In this document: positions 27,038 to 34,698 of the stretch, in pieces
How the letters are laid out: the number at the start of each line of letters is the position of its first letter
How positions within the stretch are numbered: the stretch's first letter is position 1
Assembly (NCBI RefSeq): GCF_029167375.1
Contig: NZ_JARFTP010000032.1
Location: forward strand, 1-48,438
DNA from: Tsukamurella sp. 8F
GTDB lineage: Bacteria > Actinomycetota > Actinomycetes > Mycobacteriales > Mycobacteriaceae
DNA: 48,438 nucleotides
Reading direction: 5' to 3'
Made by a program: the position numbers and the translations under genes
Notes under the pieces: model-generated
Seen by the model: the letters and a program-made list of their open reading frames with translations, nothing else
Database searches by the model: none
What the model was told of the DNA's origin: nothing

Positions 27038-28455
27038 CCCGGGACGTGGCCATCGTCGGCGCCGGCATCGCCGGCATCGGTATGGGCATCCGGCTGGCGC
27101 GTGCAGGCCGGGACGACTTCGTACTGCTCGAGCGCGCGGGCGACGTAGGCGGGACCTGGCGCGACAACGTGTATCCCGGCGTGGCATGCGATATCCCGAG
27201 CCATCTGTACGAGTACTCCTTCCGGCCCAAGGACGATTGGTCGCACCGCTTCGCCACGGGCTCCGAGCTCCACGGCTATCTCCGGGACGCGGCCGATGCC
27301 GAGGGGCTGGGGCCGCATCTGCGGCTGGAAACGCCGCTCGACTCGGCGGAGTGGGACGGCGACGCGTGGACGCTGCACACACCGTCGGGGGCGGTGCGCT
27401 CGCGAGTCCTGGTGATGGCGGCGGGACGGCTGAGCGAGCCCCGTACACCCTCGGTGCCGGGGCTAGGGTCGTTCCCCGGCAACGTCTTCCACTCCGCTCG
27501 CTGGGCCGCGGGGCCTCTCGAGGGGCTGCGGGTGGGGATCGTCGGGACCGGCGCGAGTGCCGTGCAGATCGTGCCTGAGGTGGCACGCGACGCGGCTTCC
27601 GTCGTGGTCTTCCAGCGTACGCCCGCGTGGGTGCTGCCGCGTGGCGATCGCGCCTACGCGCCGGACGAGACCCGGCCTACGCGTAGCGAACTCGCGGCCG
27701 AAGCCGAGGGGCTGTTCGCCGCACGGCTGGCCGGATCGGATGCCGCACGTGCCCTCGAGGATGTCGCGCGCGGGCACCTGCAGCGTCAGGTCGCCGATCC
27801 GGTCCTGCGTGCCGCCCTGACGCCCGACTACGACATCGGCTGCAAGCGTGCGGTGTTCAGCGACGACTACTATTCCACCCTGGCCCGGCCTCATGTGGCC
27901 CTCGAGCCGAGCGCCCTCGCCGCCGTGGACGGATCGGCGGCTGTTGCCGCGTCGGGTGCCCGGTACGAGTTGGACGTTCTGGTCCTCGCCACCGGCTTCG
28001 AGACGACGCGTCCCCCGTTCGCCGACCTCGTCAGCGCACGGGGCGTCACTCTCGCCGAGCACTGGGCGGACGGCATGACGAGCCATGCCTCCACCGTCGT
28101 GTCGGGTTTCCCGAACCTGTTCGTATTGGACGGGCCGAACTCGGCGCTCGGGCATCATTCGGCATTCGAGGTGATCGAGGCGCAGCTCGACTACGTTCTG
28201 GGAGCGCTCGAGCACCTGGACGCCGCGGGCGGAGTACTAGAGGTCACGGCCGAGGCCGAGGCCCGATACACGGAGCTCGTCGACGGGCTCGCCGCGCGTA
28301 CGGTGTGGACCCAGGGCGGTTGCGCCAGTTGGTATCTCGACGATTCGTCCGGTCGCCTCACCCTCGTGTGGCCGGAGCGTGCCGAGTTGTTCCGGCGGTT
28401 GAACGGCACCTTCGACCCGGAGCCGTTCGCGGCGCGCGAGAGCCAGCCCGCGTAG
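27034..28455 (+). CDS. Baeyer-Villiger-type FAD/NADPH monooxygenase
   Basis: A 473-residue flavin monooxygenase. It has an N-terminal FAD fold GAGIAG (9-14), then GDVGGTWRDNVYPGVACD, and the type I BVMO fingerprint FPGNVFHSARW (147-157). The second nucleotide fold is VGIVGTGASAVQI, and LATGFETT lies near the C-terminus. Such enzymes insert oxygen into ketones or hydroxylate amines. The ATG lies inside ATGA shared with the FbiC-like stop, so it is translationally coupled to that gene. The F420-type LLM gene follows after 10 bp. The frame is open upstream to 26287 but that part overlaps the FbiC-like gene. Confidence 0.92.
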   Translation: MTRDVAIVGAGIAGIGMGIRLARAGRDDFVLLERAGDVGGTWRDNVYPGVACDIPSHLYEYSFRPKDDWSHRFATGSELHGYLRDAADAEGLGPHLRLETPLDSAEWDGDAWTLHTPSGAVRSRVLVMAAGRLSEPRTPSVPGLGSFPGNVFHSARWAAGPLEGLRVGIVGTGASAVQIVPEVARDAASVVVFQRTPAWVLPRGDRAYAPDETRPTRSELAAEAEGLFAARLAGSDAARALEDVARGHLQRQVADPVLRAALTPDYDIGCKRAVFSDDYYSTLARPHVALEPSALAAVDGSAAVAASGARYELDVLVLATGFETTRPPFADLVSARGVTLAEHWADGMTSHASTVVSGFPNLFVLDGPNSALGHHSAFEVIEAQLDYVLGALEHLDAAGGVLEVTAEAEARYTELVDGLAARTVWTQGGCASWYLDDSSGRLTLVWPERAELFRRLNGTFDPEPFAARESQPA

Positions 28456-28465
28456 CGTTCCCACC

Positions 28466-29461
28466 ATGGTGGAGATCGGCTTCGTTGCGTCGCTCGAACA
28501 GTACTCGCCGCGGGAGGCGGTCGAGCTCGCCGCGGTCGCGGCCGGCCACGGGTTCGACGGTGTGGTGCTCGCGGATCGCTTCCAGCCGTGGCTCCCGGCA
28601 CACGGGAACGCGTCGCATGTGTGGACCGTCGCCGGCGCGGTCGGGGAGCGCACCGACGCGTGGATCGCCGTGTCGGCCGTTCCGGGCTACCGGGCGCACC
28701 CTGCTTCGGTAGCCCAGGCCACGGTGACGGCCGAGTCGCTCCGGCCGGGGCGGCACCGGCTGCTGCTCTCGGGCGGGGACGCGATCGACGAGCACGTCGT
28801 CGGCAGCTACTGGCCCGAGGCGCCAGAGCGCGCCGAGCGGCTGTTCGACGCGCACGATGTGATCCGGAAGCTGCTCGGCACCGCGCGGAGGGGCTCCGAC
28901 GCGCGGCATTCCGGGCCCCACTACCGGCTCGAGTCCAGCCGCCTGTGGACAGGTCGCGATGTGCCGCCCGTTCTGGTGTGGGCAGGCGGACCGGTCACGG
29001 CGCGCCGCGCCGGCCGCACGGCGGACGGGATCGTCGTGGGAGATGCCGACGTGGACCGGCTCTCGCGATTGCTCGGTGCCGCGCGGGACGGCAGGCGGGA
29101 GTCCGGGCGTGAGAGTCGAATGCGCACCGCGGTGCATGTCCAGTTGGCCTGGGCGCCCACCGATGCCGAGGCCGCCGAGCAGGCCCTGCGCGAATGGCCG
29201 ATGGCGGGGCTGCGCTTCCCGCGAGGCGATATCCGCTCGCCGTTCGACGTCGAGCACCTGGTGCGGGCGGTGTCGGCCGATGATCTCGCCGCCCGGATGA
29301 CGGTGTCTGCCGATCCGTCTGTGCACCTCGCCCGGCTCCGCCAACTGGTGGGCCTGGGTTTCGACACCGTGCACATCCACAACGTGACCCGCGATCAGCG
29401 CGGCTGGCTGGAGGTCTTCGGCCGCGAGATCGCCCCCGAGCTGTCACGAACCAGGTCGTGA
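28466..29461 (+). CDS. LLM-class F420-dependent oxidoreductase (Fgd-like, TIGR03557 type)
   Basis: A 331-residue TIM-barrel protein of the luciferase-like superfamily. It follows the glucose-6-phosphate-dehydrogenase-like F420 subgroup: GFVASLEQYSPREAVELA, VLADRFQPWLPAHGNASHVW, HPASVAQATVTAESLRPGRH and IDEHVVGSYWPEAPERAERL. Members bind F420 and transfer hydride to or from an alcohol, ketone or imine. Where the family has GTGExLNE this one has SGGDAIDE, so the substrate site may differ. It is third in the operon, 10 bp after the monooxygenase. Its stop codon lies inside an inverted repeat at 29459-29500. Confidence 0.85.
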   Translation: MVEIGFVASLEQYSPREAVELAAVAAGHGFDGVVLADRFQPWLPAHGNASHVWTVAGAVGERTDAWIAVSAVPGYRAHPASVAQATVTAESLRPGRHRLLLSGGDAIDEHVVGSYWPEAPERAERLFDAHDVIRKLLGTARRGSDARHSGPHYRLESSRLWTGRDVPPVLVWAGGPVTARRAGRTADGIVVGDADVDRLSRLLGAARDGRRESGRESRMRTAVHVQLAWAPTDAEAAEQALREWPMAGLRFPRGDIRSPFDVEHLVRAVSADDLAARMTVSADPSVHLARLRQLVGLGFDTVHIHNVTRDQRGWLEVFGREIAPELSRTRS

Positions 29462-29500
29462 GGACGCCTATCTCGCTATATACCGGTATACGCGTCCTCA
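29459..29500 (+). promoter_or_regulatory. Nested inverted repeat after the LLM gene
   Basis: Arms TGAGGACGC (29459-29467) and GCGTCCTCA (29492-29500) enclose an AT-rich loop that itself contains a perfect 12-bp palindrome TATACCGGTATA (29479-29490). It starts at the stop codon of the LLM gene and ends 34 bp before the next start. It may be a terminator, an operator for the AIM24 gene, or both. Confidence 0.5.
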
Positions 29501-29534
29501 GGACTCGTTTCGTGACACGCCTTACGCTGGTCGC

Positions 29535-30215
29535 ATGCAGGTGCAATTGCGACACAACCCGTCCTTCTCGCTCGCCCGCTGTTTCCTCCAGCCCAATGAG
29601 CCGATGACCGTGGAATCCGGTGCGATGGTTGCGCATTCGGCCGGTATCCAGATCCAGTCCCAGGCGCAGGGCGGCATTATGCAGGGGCTGCGGCGCAGCA
29701 TCCTGTCGGGCGAGTCGTTCTTCGTCTCGACGTTCACTGCGCCGCCGCAGGGCGGCTGGGTCGACGTGGCCGGCACCCTGCCCGGCGATATCGCGAGCCT
29801 CCAGATCACTCCCGACCGGCCCTTCTACATCACCCGCGGCGGGTGGCTCGCGAGCTCGCACGGCGCGCAGGTGAGCACCCAGTTCGGTGGCGCCCGTTCG
29901 TTCTTCGGCGGCGAGGGTGCGTTCGGCCTGCAGGCGGCGGGCCAGGGCGAGGTGCTGGTCTCCTGCTACGGCGCGATCGACGTGCTCGACCTGCAGCCGG
30001 GGGAGGGCGTCGTGATCGACACGGGGCACGTCGTGGCATACGACCTGAACATGCGTTTCGAGCTGCGCCGCGCGGTGCAGGGCAAATGGCTCCAGTCGAT
30101 GAAGTCGGGGGAGGGACTGGTCTTCGAGTTCACCGGACCCGGCCGGATCCTCCTCCAGACCCGGAACCCGCGCGCCCTCGAGGGCTGGATCCGGTCGGTG
30201 GCGCCGTCGTCGTAG
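29535..30215 (+). CDS. AIM24/TRAP-like family protein
   Basis: A 226-residue protein of the AIM24 family: PNEPMTVESGAMVAHS near residue 25, then ILSGESFFVSTFTAP and GPGRILLQTRNP at the end. The family forms beta-rich oligomers, is named from a yeast mitochondrial protein, and has no settled role in bacteria. It has no signal peptide. No Shine-Dalgarno is seen. TACGCT lies 8 bases before the ATG, so the transcript may be leaderless. It converges on nmtR. Confidence 0.85.
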   Translation: MQVQLRHNPSFSLARCFLQPNEPMTVESGAMVAHSAGIQIQSQAQGGIMQGLRRSILSGESFFVSTFTAPPQGGWVDVAGTLPGDIASLQITPDRPFYITRGGWLASSHGAQVSTQFGGARSFFGGEGAFGLQAAGQGEVLVSCYGAIDVLDLQPGEGVVIDTGHVVAYDLNMRFELRRAVQGKWLQSMKSGEGLVFEFTGPGRILLQTRNPRALEGWIRSVAPSS

Positions 30216-30232
30216 ACCGGCACGGTGGACCG

Positions 30233-30583
30233 CTAGCGATCGGCGAGGCCGAGCCGCAGGTGCTCGCTGTGGTAGACCGCCTCGTCTAGCAACTGCGCGA
30301 CGTGGTTGTCGTAGAGGCTGTACACGATCGACCGGCCGGACCGCGTGCCGACGACGAGGCCCAGGTTCCGTAGTAGCCGCAACTGATGCGACACCGCGGA
30401 CGGCTCCATGCCCACGGCGGCGGCGATGTCGTTGACCGGCAGTTCGCCGTGCCGCAACTCCGACAGGATGAGCAGCCTGCTGGGCGTCGCGAGGGCCTGC
30501 AGGGTGGTGGCGACGCGCTCTGCCGCACCGGCGTCGAGGCGGACCGCCGGTCGCTCGTCGCCCGCGGCGGTTCCGTGACCCAC
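30233..30583 (-). CDS. nmtR: NmtR, ArsR/SmtB-family Ni(II)/Co(II)-sensing repressor
   Basis: A 116-residue winged-helix metal sensor that closely matches M. tuberculosis NmtR. Shared blocks are MGHG at the start, TLQALATPSRLLIL, AVSHQLRLLRNLGLVVG, GRSIVYSLYD and the C-terminal helix. Metal ligands are conserved: His3 after Gly2, and D92, H94, H105 and H108 in NHVAQLLDEAVYHSEH. The GTG at 30581-30583 is chosen because it yields the N-terminal GH that NmtR uses to bind metal. It is divergent from the CtpJ-type efflux gene, as in M. tuberculosis, and should repress it until nickel or cobalt binds. Confidence 0.93.
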   Translation of the reverse strand: MGHGTAAGDERPAVRLDAGAAERVATTLQALATPSRLLILSELRHGELPVNDIAAAVGMEPSAVSHQLRLLRNLGLVVGTRSGRSIVYSLYDNHVAQLLDEAVYHSEHLRLGLADR

Positions 30584-30642
30584 GGGACGATGGTACCTAT
30601 CGCGAGGCGAATATATCTGAAGAGCTGTGCAGACGTGCTGGT
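30584..30642. promoter_or_regulatory. nmtR/ctpJ divergent operator-promoter
   Basis: This 59-bp gap must hold both promoters and the NmtR site. An AT-rich core AATATATCTGAAGAGCTG (30610-30627) is the likely operator. I could not define clean arms. Confidence 0.4.
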
Positions 30643-32553
30643 ATGGTAGCGGGCGTGACCGCCCGCCGTACCCGCCCCTGGCAGCTGCCCGAGACGCGCT
30701 GGGCAACCGCGGCTCTCGCGCTGTTCGTGCTGGGCCTCGCGGCGCAGGTCGGCGGGGCGCCGCAGTGGTCGTGCTGGATGCTGTACGCCTCCTGTTACGC
30801 GGCCGGTGGCTGGGAGCCGGGGCTCGCCGGGCTGCGCGCCCTGCGGCAACGGACACTCGACGTGGATCTCCTCATGGTGGTGGCGGCGATCGGTGCAGCG
30901 GCCATCGGGCAGGTGATGGACGGTGCCCTGCTCATCGTCATCTTCGCCACGTCCGGGGCACTGGAGGCGGTAGCGAAGGCCCGCACCGAGGACTCGGTCC
31001 GCGGGTTGCTCGACCTCGCGCCGGACACGGCCACAATCGTCGAGGGGCCGCGTGAGAAGCGTGTGGATGCGGCCGGATTGACGATCGGCGACGTCCTCAT
31101 CGTTCGCCCCGGTGAGCGGATCGCCGGGGACGGAACGGTCGTCGGAGGCGCTAGCGAGATCGACCAGTCGACCATCACGGGCGAGGCACTCCCGGTCGAC
31201 GTCGCAGTAGGCGACCGCGTGTATGCCGGAACACTCAACGGGACCGGGACGCTCCGCGTGCTCGTCGAGCGGGAGGCGGGGGACACCGTCGTCGCGCGGA
31301 TCGCCGTGACGGTCGAGGAGGCGTCTGCGACGAAGGCACGTACGCAGCTGTTCATCGAGAAGGTCGAGCAGCGGTATTCGGTGGGCATGGTGGTCGCCAC
31401 GCTGCTGGTGTTCGCGGTGCCGTTCACGTTCGGCGAAGGGGTGCGGCAGGCGCTTCTGCGAGCGATGACGTTCATGATCGTCGCGTCGCCGTGCGCCGTC
31501 GTGCTCGCCACCATGCCGCCGTTGCTCGCGGCGATCGCGAACGCGAGCCGTCACGGCGTGTTGGTCAAGTCGGCCATCGCGATGGAACGCCTCGCATCGG
31601 TCAGCGCGGTGGCCTTCGACAAGACCGGGACGCTCACTCGCGGCGAACCGCGCGTCGCCGAGGTCGTCACGCTCGCAGAAGGGCTCGACGTCGCGCTGCT
31701 GGCCGCCGCCGTCGAGGGACCCAGCGAGCATCCGCTCGCGAGGGCCATCCGCGCGCTGGCACCCGATGCACCGCCTGTCACTGACTTTCGCGCCCTACCC
31801 GGCCGCGGTGTGACGGGGACCGTCGAGGGCCGGACGGTCACCGTCGAGTCGGCGGGCGATCGTCGGGAGGCAGCGGGACCGCGCGGGCGAGGGGAGACGG
31901 TGGTCCTGGTCACCGTCGACGGTGCGCCCGCGGGTTTGATCGCGCTCGCCGATCGCGTGCGCGCGGACGCGCGCGCCGCCGTCGCGCGGGTCGCCACGGT
32001 GACCGGCGCTCCACCCGTCCTACTCACCGGCGACGGCGAGGCCCCTGCGCACGCCGTGGCCGCTCGGGTCGGCATCACGGACGTACGTGCCGGGCTGTTG
32101 CCCGACGGCAAGGTCGCGGCGCTACGCGGCGGGCACACCGCGATGGTAGGAGACGGCGTCAACGACGCACCGGCTCTCGCAGCGGCAGGCGTGGGCATCG
32201 CGATGGGCGGCGTAGGTTCCGACCTGGCGCTGCACGCAGCAGACGTCGTGGTCGTCGGAGACGATCTGCGCGGCGTTCCTGCAGTGCTGGACCTGGCCCG
32301 ACGAGCTCGCCGCGCCGTTGTCGCCAACCTGATGATCGCCGCGACGTGCATCGGCGCGCTCGTGGTGTGGGACCTCGTCGGGCACCTCCCGTTACCGCTC
32401 GGCGTGGCGGGGCACGAGGGCTCGACGGTGCTAGTCGGACTGGGCGGCCTGCGCCTGCTGTACGCACCGGCGTTCGACCGGACGGGCACGGGGCCCGCGC
32501 ACGTTCAGGCGACTGCGGACGACCATTCGTCGACCGACGTCACGGTGGCCTGA
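30643..32553 (+). CDS. ctpJ: P1B-4-type Co/Ni (or Fe) exporting ATPase, CtpJ/CtpD-like
   Basis: A 636-residue metal-transporting P-type ATPase without an N-terminal metal-binding domain. It has six to eight membrane segments. The membrane metal motif is SPC (282-284) rather than CPC. The other landmarks are TGEALP, the phosphorylation site DKTGT (D326), SEHPLARAI, VGDGVNDAPAL and HEGST (591-595) in the last helix. SPC plus HEGxT marks the P1B-4 group, which exports Co2+ and related ions. The neighbouring NmtR suggests CtpJ rather than CtpD. Its 3' end overlaps the convergent isochorismatase-like gene by 49 bp. Confidence 0.9.
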   Translation: MVAGVTARRTRPWQLPETRWATAALALFVLGLAAQVGGAPQWSCWMLYASCYAAGGWEPGLAGLRALRQRTLDVDLLMVVAAIGAAAIGQVMDGALLIVIFATSGALEAVAKARTEDSVRGLLDLAPDTATIVEGPREKRVDAAGLTIGDVLIVRPGERIAGDGTVVGGASEIDQSTITGEALPVDVAVGDRVYAGTLNGTGTLRVLVEREAGDTVVARIAVTVEEASATKARTQLFIEKVEQRYSVGMVVATLLVFAVPFTFGEGVRQALLRAMTFMIVASPCAVVLATMPPLLAAIANASRHGVLVKSAIAMERLASVSAVAFDKTGTLTRGEPRVAEVVTLAEGLDVALLAAAVEGPSEHPLARAIRALAPDAPPVTDFRALPGRGVTGTVEGRTVTVESAGDRREAAGPRGRGETVVLVTVDGAPAGLIALADRVRADARAAVARVATVTGAPPVLLTGDGEAPAHAVAARVGITDVRAGLLPDGKVAALRGGHTAMVGDGVNDAPALAAAGVGIAMGGVGSDLALHAADVVVVGDDLRGVPAVLDLARRARRAVVANLMIAATCIGALVVWDLVGHLPLPLGVAGHEGSTVLVGLGGLRLLYAPAFDRTGTGPAHVQATADDHSSTDVTVA

Positions 32554-33062
32554 CGGGGGAAGACCTTCTCCGTGAGCACGCTGTGCACGTCGGCGTCGCC
32601 GTCCGCGCAGGCGTCGGCGAGCACGGTCAGCTTGTAGTCGAGGTCCGCGGCCTGGCGCAGGGTCGAGAGCACGACGCCGCTGGTGCTGATGCCTGCCAAC
32701 ACCAGCGAGTCGGCACCGAGTCCGCGCAGCAGGACCTCGAGGTCGCTTCCGCTGAAAGCGCTGACACGGCGCTTCACCACTACGGGCTCGTCGGGGCGTG
32801 GGGCCAGATCCGCATGGATCTGGGTGGCCGGGTGATCGACGGTCATCGCCTCGCCGCCGTTCGCGGCGAGGCCGCCGAACCCGAGGTTCGACTCCGCGAC
32901 CTCCGGAAAGCCGGGGCGGAACGCCACCCGGACGAAGACGACGGGGATGGAGGCCGCCCGCGCGGCCTCGACCGCGCGGTCGGCGGCGGCGAGCACGTCC
33001 GGTGAGCCGAGGCGCTCGACGATGCCGTTCTGGAAGTCCATGACAAGCAGTGCTGTGGTCAT
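32505..33062 (-). CDS. Isochorismatase-like hydrolase without the usual catalytic cysteine
   Basis: A 185-residue isochorismatase-family protein. The Asp is D9 in ALLVMDFQNG and the Lys is in VVVKRRVSAFSG. The position of the nucleophilic Cys, normally in a TxxC-V block, reads GISTSGVVLST, with no cysteine. The only cysteine is in ADACADG. Similar sequences form a recurring subgroup, so this is probably not a mutation. Whether it still hydrolyses a substrate is unclear. It is divergent from a marR gene across a palindrome, its likely control, and overlaps the end of ctpJ. Confidence 0.85.
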   Translation of the reverse strand: MTTALLVMDFQNGIVERLGSPDVLAAADRAVEAARAASIPVVFVRVAFRPGFPEVAESNLGFGGLAANGGEAMTVDHPATQIHADLAPRPDEPVVVKRRVSAFSGSDLEVLLRGLGADSLVLAGISTSGVVLSTLRQAADLDYKLTVLADACADGDADVHSVLTEKVFPRQATVTSVDEWSSAVA

Positions 33063-33085
33063 AGCCCCAATATAGTCAGCAGAGC

Positions 33086-33102
33086 CTGATCAGTCTAGAC
33101 TG
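33086..33102. promoter_or_regulatory. Palindromic operator between the isochorismatase-like gene and marR
   Basis: Two overlapping perfect palindromes, CTGATCAG (33086-33093) and CAGTCTAGACTG (33091-33102), lie just before the marR start. TAGACT inside the second sits 8 bases before the ATG and could be the -10 of a leaderless marR transcript. A repressor here would block that promoter. Confidence 0.55.
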
Positions 33103-33108
33103 GCAAAT

Positions 33109-33546
33109 ATGGCGAAACGACCCATTGCACAGCAGACGGGCATGGAGCTCCGGGTAGCGATGAAGCGCGTCATCCGCCGCCTTCGCGAGGTCAGCACCGA
33201 GGGTGAGCTCAGCGCCGCGCAGGCGTCCGTCCTAGCTCGTATCGGTAAGGGCGAGGCCGCCAATGCCGCGCGCCTCGCCGAGGTCGAGGGCGTCCGCCCG
33301 CAGTCCATGGCGACGACGATCGCATCGCTCGAGGATTTGGGTCTGATCGAGCGTATGTCCGACCCCGACGACGGCCGCAGGCGCATCGTGGCGCTCACCG
33401 ATGCCGGACGCGATGCCGAGGCCGGCAACCGTGTGGCGCGGCACGGCTGGCTCTCGGAGGTCATCGAGGAGCGGTGTACCGACGACGAATGCCGCACGTT
33501 GCGCGACGCCGCCGCCCTGCTCGAGCGCCTCGCCAGCAGGCCGTGA
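33109..33546 (+). CDS. MarR-family regulator
   Basis: A 145-residue MarR protein with the recognition region AARLAEVEGVRPQSMATTIA and the wing MSDPDDGRRRIVALTDAGRD. There is no Shine-Dalgarno before the ATG, and a -10-like TAGACT ends 8 bases upstream, so translation may be leaderless. It is divergent from the isochorismatase-like gene, which it probably controls together with itself. Confidence 0.9.
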   Translation: MAKRPIAQQTGMELRVAMKRVIRRLREVSTEGELSAAQASVLARIGKGEAANAARLAEVEGVRPQSMATTIASLEDLGLIERMSDPDDGRRRIVALTDAGRDAEAGNRVARHGWLSEVIEERCTDDECRTLRDAAALLERLASRP

Positions 33547-33561
33547 CGCGCCGGGCCGCGC

Positions 33562-34599
33562 TCACACCAGTGTGCGCAGCTTCTCCACCTGGGCCACGCG
33601 GCCTGCACGGTCCTCGGCCAGTGGCACGACGTTGAGCACGGTCACCCCGGCCTCGGCGAAGGCGGCGATCCGCTCGCGCACGTAGGACTCCGGGCCGATG
33701 AGCGAGATCGAGCGCGCGAGCTCGGTCGGAACGGCCTGCGCCGCACCCTGCTTGTCGCCCGCGAGGTACAGCTCCTGGATGCGGTCGGCCTCGGCGCCGT
33801 AGCCGTACTGGGTGGCGAGCGTGTGGTAGAAGTTCTTGCCCTTGGCGCCCATACCGCCGATGTACAGCGCGAGGTTCGGCTTGACGAGCTCGAGCAGATG
33901 CTCGACGTTCTCGCCGATCGCCAGGACGGGCCCGGCGTAGACGTCCAGGTCCGGAAGCGACGGGTCGCGCTTCGCCAATCCGGCATCGAGGGACTCACCC
34001 CAGACGTCGCGGGCCTTCTCCGGCAGGAAGAATATCGGCTGCCAACCCTCGGCGATCTCGGCAGCAAGTGCGACGTTCTTGGGCCCCAGCGCCGCCAGCA
34101 GGACCGGGATACGTTCGCGCACAGGGTGGTTGATCAGCTTGAGCGACTTGCCCAGGCCCGTTCCCTGATCGGCGGGCAGGGGCATCGTGTAGTACTTGCC
34201 CTGGTGCTCGAGGCGTTCGCGCTTCCACACCTTGCGGCAGATCTCGATGATCTCGCGCGTGCGGCCGATCGGCGCGTCGTAGCGCACGCCGTGGAAGCCC
34301 TCTATCACCTGCGGTCCCGACGCACCGAGCCCCAGCACGAATCGGCCGTCGGACACGTAGTCCAGGCCCGCCGCGGTCATCGCGGTCAGGGTGGGCGTCC
34401 GGGTATAGATCTGCAGGATTCCCGAGGCCAGCTGCACCCTCTCGGTGCGGCCGGCGAGGTAGCCCAGTGCGCTCACCGCGTCGAAGGAGTACGCCTCCGG
34501 AACGAAGACGATGTCGAGCCCCGCCTTCTCGAGGTCGGCGACCTCGGCCGCGACCTCCTTGAATCCGCCCGCGTAGTTGATGCCCAGCCCGATGCGCAT
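33562..34599 (-). CDS. LLM-class F420-dependent oxidoreductase (Rv3520c-like, TIGR03559 type)
   Basis: A 345-residue luciferase-like flavin/deazaflavin oxidoreductase. Blocks include MRIGLGINYAGGFKEVAAEV, VPEAYSFDAVSALGYLAGRT, SDGRFVLGLGASGPQVIEGF and PVLLAALGPKNVALAAEIAE. This is the Rv3520c-like subgroup, present in F420-making actinobacteria; substrates are unknown. ATG 34599 has GAGAGGTGAGG upstream. It follows the GGDEF-EAL gene's opposite end by 99 bp on the same strand and converges on marR. Confidence 0.88.
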   Translation of the reverse strand: MRIGLGINYAGGFKEVAAEVADLEKAGLDIVFVPEAYSFDAVSALGYLAGRTERVQLASGILQIYTRTPTLTAMTAAGLDYVSDGRFVLGLGASGPQVIEGFHGVRYDAPIGRTREIIEICRKVWKRERLEHQGKYYTMPLPADQGTGLGKSLKLINHPVRERIPVLLAALGPKNVALAAEIAEGWQPIFFLPEKARDVWGESLDAGLAKRDPSLPDLDVYAGPVLAIGENVEHLLELVKPNLALYIGGMGAKGKNFYHTLATQYGYGAEADRIQELYLAGDKQGAAQAVPTELARSISLIGPESYVRERIAAFAEAGVTVLNVVPLAEDRAGRVAQVEKLRTLV

Positions 34600-34698
34600 T
34601 GCGCCTCACCTCTCGTCGAACCGCCGTTGGTCTTCGATCAGGGTCTCACGCGGCCGACGCGCCCGGCCCGTCAGGCCCGGCCCGTGCGGCCCGGTCGT

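Noticed and set aside
26287-28455. 722-residue version of the monooxygenase gene
   Set aside because: The upstream 249 codons overlap the FbiC-like gene and are Arg/Gly-rich without protein-like blocks. The FAD fold begins exactly at the ATG at 27034.
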